NCBI RefSeq assembly: GCF_004522235.1
Contig: NZ_SDLT01000030.1
Span: 1 to 42,171, forward strand
DNA: 42,171 nucleotides
Direction of reading: 5' to 3'
Source of the DNA: Amycolatopsis nivea
GTDB lineage: Bacteria; Actinomycetota; Actinomycetes; Mycobacteriales; Pseudonocardiaceae
Both the position numbers and the translations under genes were made by a program. Below are positions 8,258-17,014 of the stretch, piece after piece. Under the pieces are notes generated by a model. The model had not been told where the DNA came from. It saw only the letters and a list, made by a program, of their open reading frames with translations, and made no database searches. Each line of letters opens with the position of its first letter. The stretch's first letter is position 1.

Positions 8258-9901
8258 TCAGGTCCCGGAAGGACGCGGGGCTCCGAGAAGCGTGCTCAGC
8301 CGCACGTCGGGGGTCACGACGTCCGGGTCCGTCCGGACGTCGATGACGCACGGCCGCTGCCGGACGAGCGCGCTCGCGATGATCGGTTCGAGCCGCTCGC
8401 GATCGTCCACCGTGTACCCGGCCGCGCCGAGCCCGCGCGCCCACGACGCGAAGTCAGTCAGCGGGATGGTCACTCCGGACAGCCGTCCGTGCGTACGCGC
8501 CTGATGCATCGCGAGGGGACCGTGCAAGCCGTTCTGGAACACGACCACCATCACTGGCGCGCGGTACCGCACAGCGGTCTCGATCTCTTGCCCTGTCATG
8601 AGCGTGCCCGCGTCGCCGACCATCGCGACCACAGCGCGTCGCGGTTCGGTGAGCTTGGCCGCTACGGCCGCAGGCACCGCGTACCCCATCGCGGCGTTGC
8701 TCGGACCGAGCTGGCTGCGCGGAGCGGTGAAGCACCAATAGCGGTGCATGAACTGCGCGAAGTTGCCGGCGTCGCTGGTGACGATGGTGTCCTCGGGCGC
8801 GAGCTTTCGCAGCGCGCGCACGACGTCGACCGGATGTACGCGCGTGTTGTTGCTTGTGTTCGGCGGTGTCATGAAGGTGTGCACGGCAGCGTTCGCGGCC
8901 GACGCTCTGCGCGTACGCGGCGAAGCGATCGCGCGCAGTTCCTTCAGGAACGGCTCGACCTCAGTGTCCACACGGAACGTCAGGCCGCGACGGCGCTGCT
9001 CGTCGATGCCAGTGCCGACAAGGACAAGCGTCTGCTGCGGAGTCGGATAGCGGAAGCCCTGCGTCGTGACTTCGTCGAGTTGGGTGCCGAGCGCGAGCAC
9101 GAGGTCGGCTCGTTCGAGCGCGTCGAGCTGGCGCGCGGGGATGCCGAGGCCGAGGTGCCCGGCGTAGCGCGCGTGGTTCTCCGGGAACGCGTCCTGGCGG
9201 CGAAAAGCGTTGTACACCGGCAGCGCCAGCTCGTCGGCCACCGCGATCAGCTCGTCCCGCGCCGACCGTGCCCGCCCGCCGACGATGACCACCGGGTAGC
9301 GCGCTTCGTCCACCAGACCGGCTACCGCTTCCGCCGAACGGCCCAGCGTTCCGGTGGCCGGCGGGCGCACCTTCGCCACCGGTTTGGCCGAGTCATACGG
9401 GACACCCCACGCGTCGCTCGGCACGCCGATCACGACCGGGCCCGGCCGTCCTTCGCGGCACCGCGCGAGACCTTCGGCGAGCAGATGCGGCACGTCGTCG
9501 GGATCGTCCGCGCGGACGCACCATTTGGCGATCGATTCGAACATCCCGGTCGAATCGGACGTCGGCACCTCGCCGGTGAGCACCGGATCGAGCGCGGGGG
9601 TTTCGAGCAGCACCACCATCGGCGTCTCGTCCTGATACGCCGTCTGCACGCCCATGACCAGCGCGGCGGCGCTCGGACCGCGGCTCGCGAGCAGCACGGC
9701 GGGGCGCTCGGTGAGCTTGCCCTCGGCCTCGGCCATGAAGGCCGCGCCCGAATCGTGGCGGGCCGAAACGAGCGTGACGTCGCGCTCGCGGCGCAGCGCG
9801 TCGAGCAATTCCAGGAACGACTCGCCGACGACCGCGTACACCCGGCGGACCCGGGCCTCGTTCAAGACGCGTACGGCCGTTTGCGCGACGGTGGTTCCCA
9901 C
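8258..9901 (-). CDS. Thiamine-diphosphate enzyme, acetolactate synthase-like
   Basis: Three-domain ThDP-dependent enzyme (547 aa) of the acetolactate synthase / benzoylformate decarboxylase superfamily. The N-terminal pyrimidine-binding domain has YAVVGES and ARHDSGAAFMAEAEG, the central domain holds GPVVIGVPSDAWG, and the PP-binding domain starts near residue 429 with GDAGTLMTGQE and ends at FQNG near 456. Two changes are notable. The catalytic Glu, normally in RHE, is Asp near residue 50 (codon GAT), and the GDG...NN cofactor motif reads GDA...QN. It could be a decarboxylase or lyase on a 2-oxo acid, or have lost classical activity. The start is GTG at 9901 with no Shine-Dalgarno; TAGATA just upstream suggests a leaderless mRNA. 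It is divergent from the transhydrogenase gene. Confidence 0.88.
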   Translation of the reverse strand: MGTTVAQTAVRVLNEARVRRVYAVVGESFLELLDALRRERDVTLVSARHDSGAAFMAEAEGKLTERPAVLLASRGPSAAALVMGVQTAYQDETPMVVLLETPALDPVLTGEVPTSDSTGMFESIAKWCVRADDPDDVPHLLAEGLARCREGRPGPVVIGVPSDAWGVPYDSAKPVAKVRPPATGTLGRSAEAVAGLVDEARYPVVIVGGRARSARDELIAVADELALPVYNAFRRQDAFPENHARYAGHLGLGIPARQLDALERADLVLALGTQLDEVTTQGFRYPTPQQTLVLVGTGIDEQRRRGLTFRVDTEVEPFLKELRAIASPRTRRASAANAAVHTFMTPPNTSNNTRVHPVDVVRALRKLAPEDTIVTSDAGNFAQFMHRYWCFTAPRSQLGPSNAAMGYAVPAAVAAKLTEPRRAVVAMVGDAGTLMTGQEIETAVRYRAPVMVVVFQNGLHGPLAMHQARTHGRLSGVTIPLTDFASWARGLGAAGYTVDDRERLEPIIASALVRQRPCVIDVRTDPDVVTPDVRLSTLLGAPRPSGT

Positions 9902-10025
9902 TTGGTATCTAATGAGGAGAGCTTAGGGCGGCACCGTGAACCGGCGTCAAGTGATCTTGAACAACTCGCCGCGGGATTGTGCCAATTGCCGGATCGGGCT
10001 GCCCACCAGTTGGGAGGACGCCGTC

Positions 10026-11306
10026 GTGACATCCGCCGAACATGAGACTGTTTTCACTTATGGAGCTCCGGCACTCAAATACGGAACCGGCTCGAGCGAC
10101 GAGATCGGATACGATCTTGGCCAGTTCGGCGCCCGGCGCGTCCTGGTGGTGACCGACCCGGTCGTCGCGGCGACCGGCTGGCCGGAGCGGATCGCCGAGG
10201 GCATCCGCGGCTACGGGATCGCGGCCGAAACCTTCGACGGCGTGCACGTCGAGCCCACCGACGTCAGCATGCAGAAGGCAGTGGACTTCGCTCGCGGCAC
10301 CGGCCCGTACGACGCGTTCGTGGCAGTCGGCGGCGGGTCCAGCATCGACACCGCGAAGGCCGCCAACCTGCTGACCAGCAACGACGGCGAGCTGATGGAC
10401 TACGTCAACGCGCCGGTCGGCGGCGGCCGCGCGCCGGCGAACCCGCTGAAGCCGCTGGTCGCGGTGCCGACGACGACCGGAACCGGATCGGAAAGCACCA
10501 CGGTGTGCGTGCTGGACGTGCTGTCGCTGCGGGTGAAGAGCGGGATCAGCCACCTGCGGCTGCGCCCGACGCTCGCGGTCGTGGACCCGCGGCTCACGGT
10601 CAGCCAGCCGGCCGGGGTCACCGCGGCGAGCGGGATGGACATCCTCTGCCACGCCGCGGAGAGCTACACCGCCAAGCCCTACACCGAGTTCGGCCGGAAG
10701 CGGCCCGAGGAACGGGTTCCCTACTGCGGGTCGAATCCGCTGGCGGACATGTTCGCGGAGAAGTCGCTGCAACTGCTGTCGTGGGCGCTGCCCGCCGCGG
10801 TGCGCGACGGCGACGACATGGCCGCGCGCGAAGCGATGGCGCTGGCCGCGACGTTCGCCGGGCTCGGGTTCGGCAACGCCGGCGTGCACATCCCGCACGC
10901 CAACGCGTATCCGATCGCCGGGCAGGTCCGGGATTTCCACCCCGACGGCTATCCCGGCGAGGAAGCGATGGTGCCGCACGGCATGGCCGTCTCGCTCACC
11001 GCGCCCGCCGCGTTCCGGTTCACCTTCGAAGCGAACCCGGAGCGGCACCAGCGCGTCGCCCGGCTGCTGGCCCCGGATTTCGAATGGTCCGGCGACTTCG
11101 CCGATCATCTGCCCGCGGTGCTGACGATGCTGATGCGCGAGATCGGCCTGCCCGCCGGAATCGGCGCGGTCGGCTATAGCGAGTCCGATGTGGACTCTCT
11201 GGTGGAGGGAACCTTGAAACAGCAACGCTTGCTGGCCACCGCGCCGCGCACACCGTCCGAAAAGGACCTGGCCGGGATTCTCCGGGACTCGGTGCAGCTG
11301 TGGTGA
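10026..11306 (+). CDS. Hydroxyacid-oxoacid transhydrogenase (iron alcohol dehydrogenase family)
   Basis: Group III iron-containing alcohol dehydrogenase (426 aa) that most resembles hydroxyacid-oxoacid transhydrogenase (ADHFE1 type). That enzyme oxidises 4-hydroxybutyrate to succinate semialdehyde while reducing 2-oxoglutarate to D-2-hydroxyglutarate. The nucleotide-binding GGGSSIDTAKAANLL is near residue 102, followed by VPTTTGTGSESTTVCV and CHAAESYTAKPY. Metal-ligand histidines are expected in GVHIPHANAYPI near 289 and VPHGMAVS near 317. GTG at 10026 is chosen because GGGAGGA lies 7 nt upstream; a GTG at 9936 is in frame but has no ribosome site. The gene overlaps the downstream thioesterase. 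The substrate is inferred from family resemblance. Confidence 0.85.
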   Translation: MTSAEHETVFTYGAPALKYGTGSSDEIGYDLGQFGARRVLVVTDPVVAATGWPERIAEGIRGYGIAAETFDGVHVEPTDVSMQKAVDFARGTGPYDAFVAVGGGSSIDTAKAANLLTSNDGELMDYVNAPVGGGRAPANPLKPLVAVPTTTGTGSESTTVCVLDVLSLRVKSGISHLRLRPTLAVVDPRLTVSQPAGVTAASGMDILCHAAESYTAKPYTEFGRKRPEERVPYCGSNPLADMFAEKSLQLLSWALPAAVRDGDDMAAREAMALAATFAGLGFGNAGVHIPHANAYPIAGQVRDFHPDGYPGEEAMVPHGMAVSLTAPAAFRFTFEANPERHQRVARLLAPDFEWSGDFADHLPAVLTMLMREIGLPAGIGAVGYSESDVDSLVEGTLKQQRLLATAPRTPSEKDLAGILRDSVQLW

Positions 11307-11704
11307 ACTACCCGCATTGGCAGACGATTCCGTTGCGCTGGAAAGACAATGACGTCTACGGCCATGTGAACAACGTCGTGCATTACTCGCTGATGGACAC
11401 CGTCATCAACACCTGGCTGATCGAACGCGGCGGCCTCGACATCGAGTCCGGGCCGGTGATCGGACTGTGCGTGGAATCGCGTTGTGCTTACCACGCCTCA
11501 GTTTCGTTCCCGGACACGCTGCGGATCGGCCTGCGGGTGGCGCACCTCGGGCGGTCGAGCGTGCGGTACGAGATCGGGATGTACACGGCGTCGGAAACCT
11601 TGGTGGCGGAAGGACATTTCGTGCACGTGTTCGTGGATCGCGAGTCCCGGCGGCCGGTCGAGGTGACCGGGAAGCTGCGGGAATCGTTGGCGGAACTGGC
11701 TTGA
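11303..11704 (+). CDS. Acyl-CoA thioesterase, hotdog fold (4HBT type)
   Basis: A 133-residue hotdog-fold thioesterase of the 4-hydroxybenzoyl-CoA type. The diagnostic KDNDVYGHVNNVVHY near residues 13-27 holds the catalytic Asp and the GHVNN turn. A later stretch, VEVTGKLRESLAEL, is typical of YbgC/FcbC-like proteins. Its GTG overlaps the transhydrogenase stop as GTGA, so the pair is translationally coupled; a GTG 3 nt earlier is an equally possible start. The coupling suggests the same pathway, for example release of a hydroxyacyl-CoA before oxidation, but this is inference. The stop codon abuts the stop of the convergent WYL regulator with no gap. Confidence 0.88.
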   Translation: MNYPHWQTIPLRWKDNDVYGHVNNVVHYSLMDTVINTWLIERGGLDIESGPVIGLCVESRCAYHASVSFPDTLRIGLRVAHLGRSSVRYEIGMYTASETLVAEGHFVHVFVDRESRRPVEVTGKLRESLAELA

Positions 11705-12658
11705 TCACCCCGGACTGACCGCACGCAACGCCCGGCCGCCGAGTTCGCGCAGGTGCTCCGCCAGCTCCGGCGGTTCGTGCACCTGGAACTCGCGGCCGAG
11801 GCTGGTCAGCCGGAACGCCAGCCACTCCAGCGTGTCGGCCGGGCTGACAACGCGGCAGGTGCGGTCGTCCACCGCGGTCACTTCGCTTGCCGCGCCCCAA
11901 ATCCGCACCACTTCGTCGGCCGACGCGTGCACGGTGACCACCGCGCGATGCGTCGGGCGGGAGGTGTGCAGCTTCGTGGTCACATACTCCGCCGGGTTCT
12001 TGGCAGGAAGGTCTCTCGCGGTGAACCGGGTCCCGATGGCCTGCGGTTTCTCGATGCGATCGACGCGGAAGACCCGCCAGTCGTCGCGGTCACTGTCGAA
12101 AGCCAGGAGGTACCAGCGCCGGCCGGACGACACCAGATGATGCGGCTCGACCAGCCTTTTCGTCGCCTTGCCGTCGTTGGCGAGATAGCCGAACCGCAGC
12201 CGCTCGCGGTTGGCGATCGCCGTTGCCAGGACCGTGAGCGCTTCCGGATCCACCCGCGGCCCGTCGTTCAGCGGCAACGGCACCGTCGCCTTGCTCAGCA
12301 CACTCACCCTGCGCCTTAATCGAGACGGCAAGACCCGCTCCAGCTTCGTGAGCGCCCGCACCGACGCCTCGTCGATCCCGGTCACCGCGTGCCCGGACGC
12401 CATCCGCAGCCCGACCGCGATCGCGACCGCTTCCTCGTCGTCCAGCAGCAACGGCGGCATCGCACTGCCCGCGACCAGGCGATATCCGCCCTCCGCACCC
12501 ATCGTCGCCTCGACCGGATACCCGAGCTCCCGCAGCCGCTCAATGTCCCGGCGAACCGTGCGCCCCTCGACGCCCAGCCGCTCCGCGAGCTCACTGCCCG
12601 GCCACTGCCTCGGCACCTGCAACAGGGACAGCAACTGCAACAACCGCGCCGCGCTCAT
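11705..12658 (-). CDS. WYL-domain transcriptional regulator (YafY family)
   Basis: Regulator of 317 aa with an N-terminal DeoR-like winged helix (LLQLLSLLQVPRQWPGSELA then VEGRTVRRDIERLRELGYPV, residues ~5-55) and a central WYL domain. The WYL signature is RRWYLLAFDSDRDDWRVFRV near residues 185-205, a ligand-sensing Sm-like fold. The C-terminus ends in a WCX-type domain. Only 45 bp separate it from the divergent epoxide hydrolase, so it probably controls that gene and itself from a shared promoter. The ligand is unknown. Confidence 0.93.
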   Translation of the reverse strand: MSAARLLQLLSLLQVPRQWPGSELAERLGVEGRTVRRDIERLRELGYPVEATMGAEGGYRLVAGSAMPPLLLDDEEAVAIAVGLRMASGHAVTGIDEASVRALTKLERVLPSRLRRRVSVLSKATVPLPLNDGPRVDPEALTVLATAIANRERLRFGYLANDGKATKRLVEPHHLVSSGRRWYLLAFDSDRDDWRVFRVDRIEKPQAIGTRFTARDLPAKNPAEYVTTKLHTSRPTHRAVVTVHASADEVVRIWGAASEVTAVDDRTCRVVSPADTLEWLAFRLTSLGREFQVHEPPELAEHLRELGGRALRAVSPG

Positions 12659-12703
12659 GATCTAGGACCATACCAGCCCTACATGCTCTCTAACGTCCTT
12701 CTC

Positions 12704-13792
12704 ATGACCATTCGCCCGTTCCGCATCGACATCTCCGACGCCGCCCTCGCCGACCTGCGCGCCCGGCTCACCCAAACCCGCTGGCCGTCCGCGCTGCCCG
12801 GCGACGGCTGGGACCGCGGCGCCCCGGTCGACTGGTTGCGCGAGGTCGCGTCCTATTGGGCCACCGGCTACGACTGGCGCGCCCACGAGGCCCGGTTGAA
12901 CGAATTCCCGCAGTTCCACACCGAGATCGACGGTGTCGACCTGCACTTCCTGCACGTCTCGTCCGCCGCACCGTCCGCCACGCCGCTGCTGCTGACGCAC
13001 GGCTGGCCGAACTCCTTCGTCGAGTTCGCGGACCTGATCGAGCATCTGTCGGACTTCCACGTCGTGGTCCCGTCCCTGCCCGGCTACGGCTTCTCGTCCG
13101 CCCCCGGCCCAGGCTGGGATGCCACTCGCGTGGCCCGCGCATGGGCCGAGTTGATGCGCCGCCTGGGCTACCGCGACTACGTCGTCCAAGGCGGCGATTA
13201 CGGTGCCTACGTAGCCCCCGAAGTCGCCCGAGTCGGTCCGGTGCTGGGCGTCTACATCACCGCTGGCCTGGGGATTCCCACCGAAGCCGACCTGCCTGAC
13301 CTGGATTCTTCGGAGCGCTCGGCGTTCACCGAGATGATGTCGCAGGACTGGATGAACGGCGTCGACCACCACGCCCTGCTGCGCGCCGCACCGCAGACGT
13401 TCGCGTACGGCTGGAACGACTCTCCCGTGGGTGCTTTGGCGTGGATGGCGCAGAAGTTCCACGAGTTCGGTGGCGGCGGCCGGGCACTGGACGAGATGCT
13501 GGACGGGTTCCTGACGAACCTGAGCGTGTACTGGTTCACGGAGACCTTCGGGACGTCGTCGTGGTCGTACTACTCGAGCACCGGGTTCGCCTGGCCGCGG
13601 GGCCAGAAGGACGCGCCGACCGGGGTGTACAGCGGAGTGCCGGGGATCCGCCGGCTGGCCTCGAGGGAGTCGGAGATCGTCCACTGGCCGGTCGACAATC
13701 CGGCTGGACACCACTTCATCGCGATGGACCAGCCGGAGGCTTACGCCGCAGACCTCGCGCGGTTCGTGTCTCGACTCCGCTCGCGGCGGTGA
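12704..13792 (+). CDS. Epoxide hydrolase, EHN-domain alpha/beta hydrolase
   Basis: Enzyme of 362 aa with the N-terminal epoxide-hydrolase domain (RPFRIDISDAALADLRARL, then TRWP) followed by an alpha/beta-hydrolase core. The oxyanion motif HGWP is near residue 100, the nucleophilic Asp is in QGGDYGAYVAPEV near 165, and the base is His in PAGHHFIAMDQPE near 337. It would open epoxides to vicinal diols through a covalent ester; soluble, no signal peptide. The length is slightly under the usual ~380. ATG at 12704 is used; an in-frame ATG at 12683 is possible, and neither has a strong Shine-Dalgarno. It is likely controlled by the adjacent divergent WYL regulator. A perfect 18-bp palindrome follows the stop. 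Confidence 0.92.
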   Translation: MTIRPFRIDISDAALADLRARLTQTRWPSALPGDGWDRGAPVDWLREVASYWATGYDWRAHEARLNEFPQFHTEIDGVDLHFLHVSSAAPSATPLLLTHGWPNSFVEFADLIEHLSDFHVVVPSLPGYGFSSAPGPGWDATRVARAWAELMRRLGYRDYVVQGGDYGAYVAPEVARVGPVLGVYITAGLGIPTEADLPDLDSSERSAFTEMMSQDWMNGVDHHALLRAAPQTFAYGWNDSPVGALAWMAQKFHEFGGGGRALDEMLDGFLTNLSVYWFTETFGTSSWSYYSSTGFAWPRGQKDAPTGVYSGVPGIRRLASRESEIVHWPVDNPAGHHFIAMDQPEAYAADLARFVSRLRSRR

Positions 13793-13797
13793 GGCTA

Positions 13798-13815
13798 GGG
13801 GTGGGTACCCACCCC
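13798..13815 (+). terminator. Palindrome after the epoxide hydrolase gene
   Basis: An 18-bp perfect palindrome (GGGGTGGG / CCCACCCC around TA) starts 5 nt after the epoxide hydrolase stop and 38 nt before the tRNA. No T-tract follows. It is likely a terminator insulating the tRNA promoter, but a protein-binding palindrome is possible. Confidence 0.45.
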
Positions 13816-13839
13816 GGTGAGGGGCCGGGCGCTGCCCGC

Positions 13840-13845
13840 TAGACT
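13840..13845 (+). promoter_or_regulatory. -10 element of tRNA-Lys
   Basis: TAGACT fits an actinobacterial -10 box and lies 8 nt before the mature tRNA 5' end. The sequence 17 bp upstream is a poor -35 match, so only the -10 is claimed. Confidence 0.4.
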
Positions 13846-13853
13846 GAGCGCGC

Positions 13854-13929
13854 GGGCCGTTAGCTCAATTGGTAGAGCTGCGGACTTTTAATCCGTAGGT
13901 TCTGGGTTCGAGCCCCAGGCGGCCCACCA
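13854..13929 (+). tRNA. tRNA-Lys (anticodon TTT)
   Basis: A 76-nt cloverleaf with encoded CCA. The acceptor stem pairs GGGCCGT with GCGGCCC, the D stem GCTC with GAGC, the anticodon stem GCGGA with TCCGT, and the T stem CTGGG with CCCAG around TTCGAGC. The anticodon loop CTTTTAA gives TTT, reading AAA/AAG lysine codons. A perfect hairpin terminator follows. No duplicate of its 3' end was noticed elsewhere in the window, so there is no sign of an integrated element at this locus. Confidence 0.97.
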
Positions 13930-13936
13930 CTACCGA

Positions 13937-13960
13937 CATCCCCGCTGATCAGCGGGGATG
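13937..13960 (+). terminator. tRNA-Lys terminator
   Basis: A perfect 24-bp palindrome (CATCCCCGCTGA / TCAGCGGGGATG) starts 8 nt after the tRNA CCA end and is followed by TTCTTATCT, a good intrinsic terminator. The next ~200 bp up to 14168 show no convincing gene. Confidence 0.8.
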
Positions 13961-14168
13961 TTCTTATCTGGGGATCCCGCGGATGTTCGCGGTGGGCTCT
14001 CCCCGCTCACCGAGCAGGAAAGCCTTGCCCCGTTGGGGAAAACCGCATGTGTCGAGGGTGTGCTTCGCTGCGGCGGGCCCGCGTCTTCTGCGCGCTCGAG
14101 CTTCAAGGAAACACCTCACCTGAGCCGCCAGCCGACCAGCCTCGCTGTGGTCTGATTCAGAACCCGCA

Positions 14169-15437
14169 CTACGGTGCGGCGAGGGCGACCCGGTTACGCC
14201 CAGCGGTCTTGCCGGCGTACAGCGCGGCATCGGCGGCGCGAAGCAGTCCTTCGATGCTCTCTTCGGGAATATCGGGGTAGACCGCGCCGCCGAGGGTGGC
14301 GGTGAGGTGTATGGGGTGGCCGCTGGGGTCGCTGAGACTCAGGGTGTGGATCCGGGTGCGGATGCGTTCGGCGATGTCGCGGGTTTCGGCTTCGTCGACC
14401 CCTGGCAAAAGCACAGCGAACTCTTCACCGCCGTAGCGGCCGACGCTGTCACCTCGCCGCACCGAGGTGGTGATCGCTTTCGCGACTTTGAGGAGGACCT
14501 CGTCGCCGACCAGGTGACCGTGGGTGTCGTTGATGGTCTTGAACCAGTCTAGATCGATCATCAGGACGGCGACCTGCCCGTGTTCCGCCTGGACACGAGC
14601 GAGTTCCGCCTTGGCTTGGTCCTGCCAGGCGATGGCGTGCAGCAGTCCGGTGCGGTGATCGGTCCGCGCGGCGAGGCGCAGCTGGTCGAGAAGGACGCAT
14701 TGGTGCAGTGCCAGCACCGGGATGATCATGAGCAGGGCCGCCGGCGGCCACCACCACAGGGCGAGGGCGACGAATACTCCGAGGGCGAGCTGGCTGACTT
14801 CGAGGAGGTTGTCCGACCGGCTGCCCAGCGCTTCGCCGGCGTGCTTGACGGTCGTGGTGCAGTGGATGACCACCGCGACGAGCACGGTGTTCACGGTCCA
14901 CTGGACGGCCGCCGCCGCGATGATGACCAGCACGTCGGACCAGTCCGGCCGGATTGCTGAACCGGCTAGGGCGGGGTGGCCCGCGGCGTGCAGGACGGTC
15001 GTGGCCGCGGTCGCGGACAACGCGAGGGTCGCGGCGGTGAAGACGGTGCGGTGCGGTGGCCGGTGCGCGTCGAATCGGTTCACCAGTACCCAGCGGTGGC
15101 CGTAGATCACGGCGATCAAACCCAGCTCGAGCAACGGCGGCAGCGTCAGCACACCGGCGAAGATCCATACGCTGCACAGGTCCACGTAGGGAGAGTGCGA
15201 CTGGTCGCGCCGGATCCGTTCGATGGCGTGCGAGGCGTGCAGGTGGATCACCGCGCAGCCGGCGAGCCAACCGGCGAGCGCCCACTGCCCGGAGGCCGGC
15301 CAGGAGCGAGCTGCCAAGACCACCGCGGCCACCGCCGCGATGTCGACGACGAGCACGAACGCCCGGGCCGGTTTCGGCAGAGACCACATTCGCCAGCGAG
15401 CGGGCAGCCAGGTTCTGCTGGGCGTACCGATGTGCAT
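14169..15437 (-). CDS. Membrane-bound diguanylate cyclase (GGDEF)
   Basis: Protein of about 422 aa that would make cyclic di-GMP from GTP. The N-terminal ~240 residues form about six hydrophobic helices (for example VLVVDIAAVAAVVLAARSW and VFVALALWWWPPAALLMII), a membrane sensor module. The C-terminal GGDEF domain has DLDWFKTINDTHGHLVGD, the active-site motif GGEEF near residue 334, and LGGAVYPD. An RRGD (RxxD) sequence exactly five residues before GGEEF is an intact inhibitory site, so product feedback is expected. ATG at 15437 is preceded by GGGGAGG with a 7-nt gap; GTG at 15440 is in frame. No EAL or HD-GYP gene lies nearby. It is monocistronic on the minus strand. Confidence 0.93.
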   Translation of the reverse strand: MHIGTPSRTWLPARWRMWSLPKPARAFVLVVDIAAVAAVVLAARSWPASGQWALAGWLAGCAVIHLHASHAIERIRRDQSHSPYVDLCSVWIFAGVLTLPPLLELGLIAVIYGHRWVLVNRFDAHRPPHRTVFTAATLALSATAATTVLHAAGHPALAGSAIRPDWSDVLVIIAAAAVQWTVNTVLVAVVIHCTTTVKHAGEALGSRSDNLLEVSQLALGVFVALALWWWPPAALLMIIPVLALHQCVLLDQLRLAARTDHRTGLLHAIAWQDQAKAELARVQAEHGQVAVLMIDLDWFKTINDTHGHLVGDEVLLKVAKAITTSVRRGDSVGRYGGEEFAVLLPGVDEAETRDIAERIRTRIHTLSLSDPSGHPIHLTATLGGAVYPDIPEESIEGLLRAADAALYAGKTAGRNRVALAAP

Positions 15438-15622
15438 CACAGCGCCTCCCCAAGCCTGCTGTGTCTGTAATCACCCGTCTACGAACGGTAGCCGCGTCGC
15501 GGTCCGATGTCATCCCTCTGCCGCCGACCGGCCCGGCTGGGACCATTTCAGGTGTCCCGTATCCGGTGAGCCGCGAAGGGAGGCGTCAACTATGCGCGAC
15601 AAGGGCTGGTGACGACGAATGT

Positions 15623-16864
15623 TCAGGACTCCGCGGGAAGAACGGCGCTGATCGCCTGGGGCTCCCGGCGGGACCAGACGGCAGCCGCGGCGAGCGCGAC
15701 CAGCGCTCCCGCGGTCCCCGCCGCCGCGATCGCCGTGGCTGGGCCGGTGAACTGGGCGAGCAGCCCGCCGAGGACGATGCCGAGGCCTTGGCCCGCGACC
15801 ATGCCGGTGCGGGCGAACCCGAGCGCGCGGCCCCGGACGTCGGGCGGGACAAGCTGCACGAACGTGGCTCCGGCGGTGACCTGGTAGGCCGAGCACAGCC
15901 CCGATCCGAACAACAGCACCAGCGCCGGAACGAGGCCGGGACCGGACCAATAGCCAAGCAGAGGCACTGACGTGCCGATCGCGAGCAGCCCCAAAGCTCG
16001 CAGCCGCATTCGCCGGGACACCAACCTCAGCAGCACCGCCCCGACGACGGCTCCGGCGGGTTCGGCCGCGAGCAGCACCCCGATCCATCCCCCGCCGACA
16101 CCGATTTCCTGAGCGAACGGCACCGCGAGCCCTTCCGGGACGACGGTGAACAGCGCCAGCCAACCCAGCCACAGCAGGGTCGCGAGCCGACGATCTCCGA
16201 ACACGGCGACAGCCCCTCCGGCGACCTGACGCCAGGAACGACGCCACCGTGAAGCGAGGGCGTCGCCGGGCAGAGACACCGGCGGCACGTGCGGACCCAG
16301 TGCGACGCGGAGCAGAGCCGCGGACACGGCGAAGGTGACCGCATCGATCGCCAGCGCGGTGTGCGGCCCCACCCCGGTGACCACCAGCGCGCCGGCGGCG
16401 AAACCGGCGACCAGGCACAACTGGTTCGTCACCTGCTGCACCGTCTGGCCCGCCTCGTACCGGCCGCCGAGCAACTCCGGCAACACCGCGCCCTGCGCCG
16501 CCGAGAACGGAGCCTCCGCCAATTGCACCAGCACCAGCAAGACCGCCAGCAACGGCAACGGCACCACCGGCACGGCCATCAGCGCGACCAGCCCCGCCCG
16601 GACGAGATCGCAGACCACCATCACCCGCCGCCGCGGGAACCGGTCAGCGAGCCACGACAGCAGGGCTCCGGACAACAACGCGGGCAACATCGACAACGCG
16701 TACGTCGCGGCACTCCACGCCGGGGACCCCGTTCGCTGGAACACCAAAATCGTCAGCGCGACCCGCGCGAGCTGATCCCCCGCCGTCGACAAAACACCCG
16801 CGACCCACACCACCCGGAACCCAGGCACTGTGAACGCATTCCACGTACGACTGGCCATCCCCAC
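15623..16864 (-). CDS. MFS transporter (drug/siderophore exporter type)
   Basis: Major facilitator superfamily protein of 413 aa with about 12 hydrophobic segments. Helix 1 begins after FTVPGFRVVWVAGVLSTAG. The loop between helices 2 and 3 holds WLADRFPRRRVMVVCDLVRA, the basic motif A of this family, and its counterpart in the second half is RLVSRRMRLRALGL. It resembles the MFS_3 group that includes enterobactin exporters, so proton-driven efflux of a small molecule is likely; the substrate is not known. The N-terminus MGMASRTWNAFTVPGF is normal for the group. The AraC-family regulator upstream on the same strand, with 150 bp between, is a candidate controller. Confidence 0.9.
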   Translation of the reverse strand: MGMASRTWNAFTVPGFRVVWVAGVLSTAGDQLARVALTILVFQRTGSPAWSAATYALSMLPALLSGALLSWLADRFPRRRVMVVCDLVRAGLVALMAVPVVPLPLLAVLLVLVQLAEAPFSAAQGAVLPELLGGRYEAGQTVQQVTNQLCLVAGFAAGALVVTGVGPHTALAIDAVTFAVSAALLRVALGPHVPPVSLPGDALASRWRRSWRQVAGGAVAVFGDRRLATLLWLGWLALFTVVPEGLAVPFAQEIGVGGGWIGVLLAAEPAGAVVGAVLLRLVSRRMRLRALGLLAIGTSVPLLGYWSGPGLVPALVLLFGSGLCSAYQVTAGATFVQLVPPDVRGRALGFARTGMVAGQGLGIVLGGLLAQFTGPATAIAAAGTAGALVALAAAAVWSRREPQAISAVLPAES

Positions 16865-17014
16865 CCCGCGGCTGCCCCATGCGTCTCCCCGAACGCCGAG
16901 CGTAGCCTCAGATTCCCGCTGGCACAGGCGTTTCTCGCAACACAGCCGGCGACATGAGACCTCGAATAACGAGGCAGCGCGTTCGTCAATGAGGTAATTC
17001 GCGAAGAATTCCGT

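Noticed and set aside
8051..10045. 664-codon plus-strand open frame
   Set aside because: It is antisense to the ThDP enzyme, is Arg/His-rich, and shows no recognisable domain.
13854..13929. tRNA-Lys as integration site of a mobile element
   Set aside because: No integrase gene and no second copy of the tRNA 3' end was noticed.
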